Origin: LMUY01 sp965198895
GTDB taxonomy: Bacteria; Pseudomonadota; Alphaproteobacteria; Acetobacterales; Acetobacteraceae
Direction of reading: 5' to 3'
DNA: 64,000 nt
Assembly: GCA_965198895.1 (NCBI GenBank)
Contig: OZ240676.1
Coordinates: forward strand, 930,001 to 994,000
Shown here: positions 17,601-25,571 of the stretch, in pieces
Position numbering within the stretch: position 1 is the first letter of the stretch
Layout of the letters: every line of letters starts with the position of its first letter
Translations under genes and position numbers: made by a program
Notes under the pieces: model-generated
What the model saw: only the letters and a program-made list of their open reading frames with translations
Database searches by the model: none
What the model was told of the DNA's origin: nothing

Positions 17601-17641
17601 TACCATGGCAGGGTAATCAGACCGAGCCGAACGCACGCGGT

Positions 17642-19573
17642 ATGGCATTGCTGGGTAACCCGTTCGCCATACTCGGCGTCACGCCGCGCACCCCGGTCGA
17701 CGAGCTATTCGATAGGGCGGACACGCCGGAGGCGGCCACCGCGGCGCGGGCGCTGTCCGTGCCGCGCAGCCGGTTGGCGGCGGAAGCCTCGTTCCTGCCA
17801 GGCGTGTCGGATGCGGCGACGGGTATCCTCGCGGCGTTGCGCGCCGGGCGGCGAGTGGACCCGGCCGGGCTGCCCCCCTTGGCTGCCGCAAATCTACGGG
17901 CGCATCTCTGCGCCGCCGGGCTGGCGACGGGGGAGGACGTGGCCGCACTGGCCTCCTCCATGCCGGCGGGCGCCGACGCGGCGTTGGTTGCGGCGATCGA
18001 CGTCGATCGCGCCGTGGCCGGAATGCCGCCCTGCCAACAAGCGGCCTTGGCGGAGGAGATCGAGGCGCTCACCGACTCGCACGCCGCCGCTTTGGTGACC
18101 GCCTGCGAGGCCGGCGCCGACCCGGCCGGTCAACTGGCCGGGCTGATCGAGGACGGCCCGGCCCCGCCCTCCCCCATCCTGCGCCGGGCCGCCGCCGCCT
18201 GGATACGCCGCAGGGCCTCCGCACTCGCAGGTTTGCAGGCCGACGCGAATGCCGCCGTCGGGGCCTGGCAGGCCCGTCCGGACGCAAACACCTGGTCCGA
18301 GTTCGAGCGGACGGTCCGAAGCTGGGCCACATTGAGCCGGCCGCAACGGCTGATCGATGCCCGCGCCGGATTGGACCATCCGCCGGCGGTGCGGGCCTTG
18401 GCGCCCTGGCGAGCATCGATCCGGCAGCTCGCACAGTCCGGGCAGGACAAGGCGGCGCTGCCGGCCGCCCAGCTGCTGGCGACCTGCCTCGGCGACCTCC
18501 CCAGCGTGGCCGCTGCCCTGCAGGGGGAGGCACGCAGCATCGCCGCGCTGGGCGAAGTACAGGCGCTCGCCCCGCATCTGACGCGGCTGAACGAGGTGGT
18601 CGCCCGGCTGACCGCCGATCCCGCGCCGCTGCGGGCCGGGCTGGCGACCCGCGGGTTCGGCCCGGCCGCGCGCAAAGATGCCGGCGCGCTCTGGGCCGCG
18701 TTCGACGCCGCCGCGTCGGCCAGCACCGTGTCGGAGGCGCCTTGGGAGGCGGTGGCGCCGATCGCCGGGCTGCTGGACATCCCGAACCGGGCTGGCGGGG
18801 CGGCGGCGGCGGTGGCGCTGTTCACGGGGCTGATCGGACGGGCCGAGGCGGCTGGCCGCGCCGAACTCGCCGCACGGCTGCGCACCAGGTTGCGCGCGCA
18901 TCAGGCGACAGCAGCCTTGCAGGTGTATGCAAGGCGGACCCGCAAGCGTTGGGTGCCGTGGTTTCTGGCCCCGGTGCGGCGCTGGCGCGTGGCCGCCGCA
19001 ATCGACCGCGCGCTGCTGCTGGTGGACGACCCGGCGGAGCGCCGCAGGCTGGAAGCGCACCGGTCCACCCTGCGCAGCCGGAGCCGGCTGTTCTGGATCA
19101 CCGGCGGCGTCACTTTGGCCGTGCTTGGGCTCGGTAGCGGGATCGGGCAGTTGGACGAGCAATACGCGGCGACGGCACCCTACCGGCAGCACCCGCCGAT
19201 CTCGCTGGCCGTGCCGGTGTTGCCGGTTGCGCCCGCACTGCCTTTTGCCCTGGCGCCACTGATGCCGTCCCTGAACGGCTTGACCTTTCCCGCCCACCCC
19301 GGCGAGCACGCGCCGGACTTGGCCGCGCCCAGGCTCGGCCGGGCGGAGCTGCGCTGGTGCCTGGCCAACGCCGTGCGCATCTATGCCGCCTCCGCTGCGG
19401 CCGGGCCCGGGGACCACGCCGGGCTGAGCGCGCTGTCCGCCCAGCTGTCTGAGCGCTGCGAAGGTAAGACCGCGCGCCGTCTGGACGAGGATGCCGTGCG
19501 GGCCGATGTTGAGGCCAACCAAGACCGCCTGCGGGTCGAAGGAGAAGCGATGCTGGGACCCTCCCCACCTTGA
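17642..19573 (+). CDS. J-domain-like membrane protein heading the Hsp70 cassette
   Basis: A 643-residue protein. The first about 65 residues (NPFAILGVTPRTPVDELFDR ... VPRSRLAAEASFLPGV) resemble the divergent J-like N-terminus of proteins found next to non-canonical Hsp70 genes, but no HPD tripeptide is present, so it may not stimulate ATPase activity in the DnaJ manner. A long Ala/Leu-rich helical middle follows. One membrane helix lies at about 483-503 (LFWITGGVTLAVLGLGSG), then a Pro-rich linker and a C-terminal domain with ELRWCLANAVRIYAA and DAVRADVEANQDRL. ATG 17642 is chosen because homology begins at NPFAILG; the frame is open further upstream through a remnant. It is the first gene of a five-gene run. 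Confidence 0.75.
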   Translation: MALLGNPFAILGVTPRTPVDELFDRADTPEAATAARALSVPRSRLAAEASFLPGVSDAATGILAALRAGRRVDPAGLPPLAAANLRAHLCAAGLATGEDVAALASSMPAGADAALVAAIDVDRAVAGMPPCQQAALAEEIEALTDSHAAALVTACEAGADPAGQLAGLIEDGPAPPSPILRRAAAAWIRRRASALAGLQADANAAVGAWQARPDANTWSEFERTVRSWATLSRPQRLIDARAGLDHPPAVRALAPWRASIRQLAQSGQDKAALPAAQLLATCLGDLPSVAAALQGEARSIAALGEVQALAPHLTRLNEVVARLTADPAPLRAGLATRGFGPAARKDAGALWAAFDAAASASTVSEAPWEAVAPIAGLLDIPNRAGGAAAAVALFTGLIGRAEAAGRAELAARLRTRLRAHQATAALQVYARRTRKRWVPWFLAPVRRWRVAAAIDRALLLVDDPAERRRLEAHRSTLRSRSRLFWITGGVTLAVLGLGSGIGQLDEQYAATAPYRQHPPISLAVPVLPVAPALPFALAPLMPSLNGLTFPAHPGEHAPDLAAPRLGRAELRWCLANAVRIYAASAAAGPGDHAGLSALSAQLSERCEGKTARRLDEDAVRADVEANQDRLRVEGEAMLGPSPP

Positions 19574-19583
19574 GCGCCCCACC

Positions 19584-19949
19584 TTGAGCGCAGATGCAAC
19601 GGTGCCGCGTGCCACGCTGGTGCTGCTGGCCGCCGAGTGGTGGAAGGCCAACCGCCGCCTGTTGCGCCTGGCCGCCGAGGCCGCGCCGGGCCGGCTGGAC
19701 CGCGAGCGGGCCCAGGCCGCGTATGCCACCCGCCGCATCGAGGCCGCACTGGAGGCTTCGGGGCTGCGCCTGGCGGACCACACGGGGCAGCCTTACTCGC
19801 CAGCCCTGCCTGCCGAGCCGGTGAACCCGGAGGATTTCGAGACCGAGGAAGGACTTGAAGTGGCGGACACGATCGAGCCGACCGTCCTGGCGCACGGCCG
19901 CATCCTGCAGCGCGGCAAGGTCGTGCTGCGCCGGGCCGGCGGGGGCTGA
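19584..19949 (+). CDS. Small GrpE-like protein
   Basis: About 121 residues from TTG 19584 (GTG 19602 is an alternative); it begins 10 bases after the previous stop and ends 3 bases before the Hsp70 start. The N-terminal part is a helix rich in Arg and Ala (LLAAEWWKANRRLLRLAAE); the C-terminal half, TGQPYSPALPAEPVN then IEPTVLAHGRILQRGKVVLR, resembles the compact beta domain of GrpE nucleotide-exchange factors (pattern I.PTV...G.L...G.VVV). It lacks the long GrpE coiled coil. With an Hsp70 next door, a nucleotide-exchange role is plausible. The GrpE link is inference from short motifs. Confidence 0.6.
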   Translation: MSADATVPRATLVLLAAEWWKANRRLLRLAAEAAPGRLDRERAQAAYATRRIEAALEASGLRLADHTGQPYSPALPAEPVNPEDFETEEGLEVADTIEPTVLAHGRILQRGKVVLRRAGGG

Positions 19950-19952
19950 GCG

Positions 19953-22484
19953 GTGCAGCTCGGGATCGACCTCGGCACCTCCAACAGCTCGGTCGCCGGC
20001 TACCGCGACGGGCGGCCGCATCTGTATCGCACCCCGGAGGGCACGGAGATCATGCCCTCCGTCATCCACATCGACCGGCGCGGCAACCGCACCGTGGGGG
20101 TGCGGGCGTACGACCAGGCGATCCTGTCGCCCGAGAACGTGGCGCAGGGCTTCAAGCGCATGATGGGCACGGCGACCCCTCTGCGGTTCGCCGCCTCCGG
20201 GCAGGAGATGTCCCCGCAGGCCTGCAGTGCCGAGCTGCTTCGCACCCTGGTAGGCTACGCCCTCGTGGAGGCCGGCGAGACGACGGTGGACGGCGCCGTC
20301 GTCACCATCCCCGCCGCCTTCAACCAGTTGCAGAGCGAGGCGACGCTGGCCGCCGCGGGCGAGGCCGGGCTGGAGCGAGTGGCGCTGCTACAAGAACCGG
20401 TCGCGGCGGCAATGGCGGCGATGGCCGCGTCCAGCGAACGCAGCGGCCAATTCCTGATCTACGATCTGGGCGGTGGCACCTTCGACCTGGCCCTGGTGCA
20501 GGCCGCCGCCGGGACCGTCAACGTGGTGGCGCATGAGGGCGTCAACATGCTTGGCGGGCGCGACATCGATCGGCTGATCCTGCAGGAGGTGGTGCATCCC
20601 TGGCTACGGCAGACCTTCCAGCTGCCGGACAAATTCGGCTCCGATCGGCGCTACGACCGGCTGGCCCGGGTGGCCCGGCTGGCGGCGGAGCGGGCCAAGG
20701 TGGAGCTGTCGAGCCGGACCGAGACCTCGGTCAGCGCGTCGGACGACCTGGTCCGGCTGGAGGACGAGCGGGGCGAGCCGATCTACCTGGACGCGCCGCT
20801 GACCCGTGCCCGGCTGGAGGCGATGATCGAGCCGATCGTCACCCGCACCGCCGAGCTATCGCGCGCCATCGTCGAGCGTGCGGGATACGGGCTGAGCGAT
20901 ATCAACCGCGTGGTGCTGATCGGCGGGCCGACCAAGATGCCGCTGCTGCGGGCCCGGATCGCCGCCGCACTCGATGTGCCGATCGAGGATCCCAGCCGGG
21001 TCGACCCGATGACCGCGGTGGCCGTGGGGGCCGCCATCTACAGCGACAGCCGCGACTGGTCCGGCGTGGCGAGCACCGCCAAGCCACGACGCGCCGCCGC
21101 CGAGGCCACGGGCGGAGATATCGCGATCGGCTACGACTACGACGCGCGCACCGCCGGGTCGCTCGCCAAGCTGCGCATCACCCGCCGCGCCGGGCCGGAC
21201 GGCATCCAGGTGCAGGTGGAGAGCGCGCTCGGCTGGAGCAGCGGGCGTGTGGGGCTCGACAGCCCGGCCGAGCTGCAACTGCCGCTGCCCGACATGGGCG
21301 CCAACCAGTTCCGCGCCGTGGTGTTCGACGCCGCCGGCCGCCCGGTGCCGAGCGCCGGCCAGGAATGGACGATCGAACGCGCGCCCGCGGCGAGCGCCGG
21401 GATTCCGGCCACCCAGACCATCGGCCTGAAGGTGCAGGACGACGCCGGGCGCAACACGATCGCGCCGGTGGTCGAAAAGGGGGCGCTGTTGCCGCAGGCC
21501 GGCACGGCCCGGTTTCGCGCCGCCCAGCTGCTGCGCGCCGGCGGTCGCGGGGTGCTGCGGCTGGAACTGTTCCAGGTCAGCGATCCCGCCGTGCTCGACC
21601 CGGCGCTGAACCTTGCCATCGGCGAATTCCGCATCCGCGGCACCGACCTGCCGGAGGGCCTCTCCATCCGCCGCGGCAGCGAACTCGTCGTGCACTGGGC
21701 AATGAACGACGGCCAGACCATCGAGGCCGAGGTCGAGATCCCCGATCTCGGTCAAACCTTCGACGAGGCGAATTTCTACGACTGGCAGGCCGGGCTGCAC
21801 TCGTTCGAGGGCGAGGATGGCGCGAAGCTGGCCTCCGTCATGCTCGATGGTGCGGAGGAGGAGCTGGACGAGGCGGCGAGCGCGCTGCCGCTGGCCGCCC
21901 GCACCACCATCCCGGCGTTACGCGCCCGGCTGGACGCGGCACGCCGGGCCACCGACGGGACGGCGGAACCCGATGCACGGCGGGGTGCGGCGGAGGAAGC
22001 GCGGCTGGTCCGCCAGGCGGTCGCCGCGCTGTGCAGCCGTCCGGAGGTGCGCGCCGCGCTGCTGCGGCGGGAGCTGAACTCGCAGCTCCGTTTCTTCGAT
22101 CGCGACGTTCGCCCCGCCGCTCCCCCTGCCGCGGCGGCCCGTGCGGACCAACTCGCCAGCAGCGTGCGGGCGGAGCTGGAGGGCGGCACGGCCGACGGCT
22201 TCACCGTGGCCGACAGCCTGATCCGCGAGATCAATGGGCTGTACTGGGGCGAAGGGCTCCGCCTGCCCAGCTTCTGCGCGATGTATTGGCGCTGGGTCCG
22301 GGTCGAACGCCACCTGATGCGCGACAAGGACCGCTTCGACACCGTGCTCGAGGCAGGCGACCGGCAGCTTGCCGCCGGGGACATGGAGGGGCTGCGCGAC
22401 AGCCTGCGGGCGATGTGGAACAACAAGATCGCCTCTGGCCGGCGCGAGGATGTGTCGGCCCCCGCGGACGTGCTGCGGGAGTGA
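19953..22484 (+). CDS. Hsp70-family chaperone, long non-canonical form
   Basis: An 843-residue Hsp70-type protein, longer than DnaK (about 640). The ATPase domain is intact: phosphate-1 loop GIDLGTSNS at 4-12, phosphate-2 loop DLGGGTFD at 171-178 and the adenosine motif IGGPTKMP at 323-330. The C-terminal half departs from DnaK. It contains beta-rich stretches (IGEFRIRGTDLPEGLSIRRG) where the substrate domain would be, then about 200 helical residues with many Arg/Glu pairs. The start is GTG 19953. The stop TGA at 22482 overlaps the GTG start of the AAA+ gene. It is not the housekeeping dnaK: the usual dnaJ and grpE are not beside it. It probably remodels a dedicated client. Confidence 0.88.
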   Translation: MQLGIDLGTSNSSVAGYRDGRPHLYRTPEGTEIMPSVIHIDRRGNRTVGVRAYDQAILSPENVAQGFKRMMGTATPLRFAASGQEMSPQACSAELLRTLVGYALVEAGETTVDGAVVTIPAAFNQLQSEATLAAAGEAGLERVALLQEPVAAAMAAMAASSERSGQFLIYDLGGGTFDLALVQAAAGTVNVVAHEGVNMLGGRDIDRLILQEVVHPWLRQTFQLPDKFGSDRRYDRLARVARLAAERAKVELSSRTETSVSASDDLVRLEDERGEPIYLDAPLTRARLEAMIEPIVTRTAELSRAIVERAGYGLSDINRVVLIGGPTKMPLLRARIAAALDVPIEDPSRVDPMTAVAVGAAIYSDSRDWSGVASTAKPRRAAAEATGGDIAIGYDYDARTAGSLAKLRITRRAGPDGIQVQVESALGWSSGRVGLDSPAELQLPLPDMGANQFRAVVFDAAGRPVPSAGQEWTIERAPAASAGIPATQTIGLKVQDDAGRNTIAPVVEKGALLPQAGTARFRAAQLLRAGGRGVLRLELFQVSDPAVLDPALNLAIGEFRIRGTDLPEGLSIRRGSELVVHWAMNDGQTIEAEVEIPDLGQTFDEANFYDWQAGLHSFEGEDGAKLASVMLDGAEEELDEAASALPLAARTTIPALRARLDAARRATDGTAEPDARRGAAEEARLVRQAVAALCSRPEVRAALLRRELNSQLRFFDRDVRPAAPPAAAARADQLASSVRAELEGGTADGFTVADSLIREINGLYWGEGLRLPSFCAMYWRWVRVERHLMRDKDRFDTVLEAGDRQLAAGDMEGLRDSLRAMWNNKIASGRREDVSAPADVLRE

Positions 22485-23833
22485 TCAGCGCGTTTCCCTG
22501 GCTGCCGATCGGCACCGCCCTGCCCAACGGCGCCCTGTCCGGCCGTCGGCTGGAGGGCGGCGCGGGTTGGCAACTCTGCGACGCCGGACATGGCGGCACG
22601 GTACTCCTGTTGCGCCCCGGCGCCGGCCCGGCCTGGTGGGCGGGAGAACTGGACCGGCTGGCAGACGCAGCGGGACCGCTCGCCACGGTGGATGATTGCT
22701 TGTGCCTCGCCTGCCCCCGTGATGAACGCCCGCACACGGTGAGTGGACTGGCGCTGCGCAGCCCGCCGGTGGGCAAGGACGAGGCCCTGGCCCTGGTGCA
22801 GGCCGTGCTCGCGATGGCGGCCCGCCAGCCCAGCGCGGGCTGGTGTTCCGCCTTGTTCCTGCCCGGCCCTGGCCTGGCCCTCGCCACCGCCGAGTTGGCG
22901 CCCGGTGAGGACCGGCGCGCTACCCTGCTCGCCGCACTATCGGGCGGGATCAGCGAGGATGCGGGGTCGCCGGCCAGGCTGGTGCAGCTCAACGCTCGGC
23001 TGGATTTCGCCACCGCCCGCGCCGCGCTGGAGCTGATGGCGGACATGCCTGCATCGCCCGTGTCAGCCGTGGCTGCGCCCGAAGGCTTCGTGCTGCCCGG
23101 CCAGCCGGCGCTGGAACTACTCCTGCGGGAGCAGGTGCTGGACGTTCTGCACCGCCCGGCAGAGTACGCCCGGCTGGGCGTGTCCTGGCCCGGCGGCGTG
23201 CTGCTGGCCGGGCCGCCGGGCTGCGGCAAGAGCTTCGCCGCCGCCCAGCTGGCCACTTTCCTCGGCTGGACGTTGCACGAGATCTCGGTCGCCGGGGTAG
23301 GCAGCATGTGGCTGCACGAGACGCCGCGGCAGCTCGCCCGCGCCTTCGCCCAGGCCGCCGCATCGGCGCCCGGCGTGATCCTGCTGGAGGAATTGGACGC
23401 GCTCGGCCGCAAGCGGGAGGGCGAGCACGGCCCAGGCGTGGAGGAGGTCAACACCCTGCTGCGGGAGGTGGAGACGGCCGCGCAACGCCGGCTGCTGGTG
23501 ATCGGCACCACCAACCGGCTGGATGCGATCGACCGGGCCCTGCTGCGGCGCGGCCGCTTCGACCTGGTGTTCACCATGGACTACCCCGATGCGGCCGCTG
23601 CCGCGGCGATGCTGCAGGCGCTGCTGGACGAGCGGCCGCATGCGACGGGCATGGATGTGGCGGCGATCGGAAGGCGCCTGGCCCGGCGTCCGGCCAGCGA
23701 CCTGGCCTGGGTGGTGGACCAGGCGGCGCGGATGGCAGTGCGCGCCGGGCGGGACGCGATCGACGAGTTGCTACTGGCCCGTGCCGCTGCGGAACTGGCC
23801 CCGGTCCGAGGGGACCCGGCTTTGGGCAAGTAG
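22481..23833 (+). CDS. AAA+ ATPase, translationally coupled to Hsp70
   Basis: A 450-residue protein starting at GTG 22481, which overlaps the Hsp70 stop (GTGA). Residues 1-200 are a Gly/Ala-rich domain I do not recognise. The AAA module at about 205-445 has Walker A GPPGCGKS (244-251), Walker B VILLEELDAL (299-308), sensor 1 IGTTNR (341-346) and an arginine finger RRGRF (356-360), most like the single-ring FtsH/Cdc48/Vps4-type ATPases. In Walker B the Asp normally preceding the catalytic Glu is itself Glu. No protease motif (HExxH) is present, so it is an unfoldase/remodelling ATPase rather than FtsH. Its place beside Hsp70 suggests a disaggregase-like partnership. Confidence 0.85.
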   Translation: MISAFPWLPIGTALPNGALSGRRLEGGAGWQLCDAGHGGTVLLLRPGAGPAWWAGELDRLADAAGPLATVDDCLCLACPRDERPHTVSGLALRSPPVGKDEALALVQAVLAMAARQPSAGWCSALFLPGPGLALATAELAPGEDRRATLLAALSGGISEDAGSPARLVQLNARLDFATARAALELMADMPASPVSAVAAPEGFVLPGQPALELLLREQVLDVLHRPAEYARLGVSWPGGVLLAGPPGCGKSFAAAQLATFLGWTLHEISVAGVGSMWLHETPRQLARAFAQAAASAPGVILLEELDALGRKREGEHGPGVEEVNTLLREVETAAQRRLLVIGTTNRLDAIDRALLRRGRFDLVFTMDYPDAAAAAAMLQALLDERPHATGMDVAAIGRRLARRPASDLAWVVDQAARMAVRAGRDAIDELLLARAAAELAPVRGDPALGK

Positions 23834-23838
23834 CCGCC

Positions 23839-24654
23839 ATGGCCCGCGTGTTCAGCGCGCTTCCCGTCCGGGGGCTACGCGCCCGGCCGCCCGGCTCGCG
23901 CGCCAGGGTGGCTTGGAGCTCGGTAGGGGTGCTGATGTTCGGCGGCATGCTCGCCTTCGTCTTGGTATTCTTCCCGCCCGGCCTGGTGACCGACTGGCAG
24001 GTTAGAGGCAGTGCACTGACCCTGCGCGACGGAACGGTACGAGGCAGCGATTGCAATAGCAGCGACTTGCTCGAGATCTGCAGTATGACGATTGCGGCAC
24101 CTGTCGGCACGGCCGTGGTGCAACGCCGGGTGCATTATGCCTTTGTGTCCTCGCAGGACACCCCGATCACCGTCCATGTCGTGGCCGACCCGGCGCACCC
24201 TGGCTGGCTCACCACCGATCTCGGGCTGGATGTGTTCTGGGACCGATTAGCCATGCTCGTCGGCGTCACCTTCATGCTCAGCTGCCTCGTCTTTGGCGGC
24301 GGCTGGGCGGCGCTGCGTAGCTATCGACGTTCCCAGGTATGGCAACGGACCGACTCGCTGGCGGTCGCACTTCAATTGGTTTCCCGCCAGCGCCTCCGCA
24401 GCGGCGAGATCTGGACCGTGCGGAGCGGCGACGGCCAGACCACGAAGTGGGCGGTGCCCCGGCGTTCAACACCTTTCACACTGGGCTCGGCGGACAAGAT
24501 CCTGGGACTGCAACTCATAGATGGCAGCGAGATCATGCCGCTGGACCAGAAACTGCGCTGGGTGGATCTGTCACCCGCCGAGCGCGCATCCGCCCTCGGC
24601 ACCGCGCATCCTCGTGAGGGCCAAGTCGGAAAGTTGCGTGGGATTAATCGATGA
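23839..24654 (+). CDS. Two-helix membrane protein closing the chaperone cassette
   Basis: A 271-residue protein, ATG 23839, five bases after the AAA+ stop. Hydrophobic helices lie at about residues 29-50 (SVGVLMFGGMLAFVLVFFPP) and about 135-158 (RLAMLVGVTFMLSCLVFGGG). The loop between them has two Cys residues (RGSDCNSSDLLEICSMTIAA) that could form a disulfide if it faces the periplasm. The C-terminal 110 residues are soluble. I recognise no family. The distance to its neighbour argues that it belongs to the Hsp70/AAA+ operon and may anchor the assembly at the membrane together with the first gene. Confidence 0.7.
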   Translation: MARVFSALPVRGLRARPPGSRARVAWSSVGVLMFGGMLAFVLVFFPPGLVTDWQVRGSALTLRDGTVRGSDCNSSDLLEICSMTIAAPVGTAVVQRRVHYAFVSSQDTPITVHVVADPAHPGWLTTDLGLDVFWDRLAMLVGVTFMLSCLVFGGGWAALRSYRRSQVWQRTDSLAVALQLVSRQRLRSGEIWTVRSGDGQTTKWAVPRRSTPFTLGSADKILGLQLIDGSEIMPLDQKLRWVDLSPAERASALGTAHPREGQVGKLRGINR

Positions 24655-24883
24655 CTGAGAGCACCATGATAGATCGGCAATCCAACCGCCTGCCCGCGTG
24701 GACGACCCTGGCGGGCTGACGGCTTTGCAAGGCCAGGAGGCCCGGTGGGAAGTCGACAGTGATGTGCGCTTTGCAGAAGCCGAAGACGCTCTGCAGCCCC
24801 GGCGAAGGCGCTGCGCGCAGGGTCGACGGGAAAGACGCCAGGACGATGAGCGCCACGGTGAGCATCCGGACCACCATAATCAT
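24644..24883 (-). CDS. Possible small secreted protein
   Basis: A 79-codon frame with a convincing signal-peptide shape: MIMVVRMLTVALIVLASFPS then TLRAAPS, where cleavage could occur. The mature part has two Cys residues and is otherwise featureless. It is convergent with the membrane-protein gene and overlaps its last 11 bases. No family is recognised and there is no clear ribosome-binding site, so this could be a chance frame in GC-rich DNA. Confidence 0.3.
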   Translation of the reverse strand: MIMVVRMLTVALIVLASFPSTLRAAPSPGLQSVFGFCKAHITVDFPPGLLALQSRQPARVVHAGRRLDCRSIMVLSVID

Positions 24884-25571
24884 GCTTGTACCTAGCCCGG
24901 CGCCCGGCCCAGGTCGACGGTCAATCGTTGCAAGCAGCGCTTAACGAGTTGAGTGGTGCTTGTGGCTTGTTGAGCAGTCTCTCGCTACGGCATCACCTGT
25001 TTCGGCTGCCGGTTCCTGACGCTTGTAGCCGATAGCGTAACGGCGGCTTTGGATCGCGCACAACGGTGAAGCAGACACAAAATCACAGAGCCAGACAGCG
25101 CTCTGGCACACCGGCGGCTTCTCCCACTTCGAGAACACGGGCGGCGAGATGCCGGTCAGCGCCTCGGTCGACCCGTTTTATTGGCAGAACCCCGAGCACC
25201 TGGTCTCGCCGCCGACTGAAAGGAAGCAGCCCTCCCCCCAACGGTCGCTCGAAACCGGCGAAATCGGTGGTGTAATCGAGGATTATCGGTTGGCGGCACA
25301 GCAAGCATCCTGGACACCGAGATCCTGCGGCGGCGCGCCCTCTGTCAGGCGGCGATGGTCGGCGCCTTCCGCGTGTTCTGAACCGCCGGACCGACCCGGC
25401 GTCTCCGTGCTGGGCAGTGGGCTTCCCACCCTGGCCCTGCTGTACTGGCTAATTGTATCCCGTAGGGACGCCCAGCAGATCACGGCGGGGGTGGCAGACT
25501 GAAGTGCCATGCAGCTGCCAGCCGATGATTGAGGACCAATCGGCGAACGTTACGATTGCGGCGGGTGATAT
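24884..25571. other. Gene-poor stretch with unidentified coding-like fragments
   Basis: No intact gene is supported. One plus-strand segment around 25090-25215 reads ALWHTGGFSHFENTGGEMPV followed by SASVDPFYWQNPEHLVSPPT, which has the composition of a real protein rather than random GC-rich translation, and another near 25307-25380 reads TEILRRRALCQAAMVGAFRV before a stop. I cannot place either in a family. They look like leftovers of one or two deleted genes. Confidence 0.4.

Noticed and set aside
17894..19783. A 629-codon open frame on the minus strand
   Set aside because: Antisense to the J-like protein gene, which has coherent helices, a membrane segment and operon spacing.
19953..22484. 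Housekeeping dnaK
   Set aside because: Length 843, divergent C-terminal half and lack of adjacent dnaJ/grpE; only the ATPase domain matches DnaK.
22481..23833. FtsH protease reading of the AAA+ protein
   Set aside because: No HExxH zinc site, no N-terminal membrane helices and the product ends soon after the AAA module.
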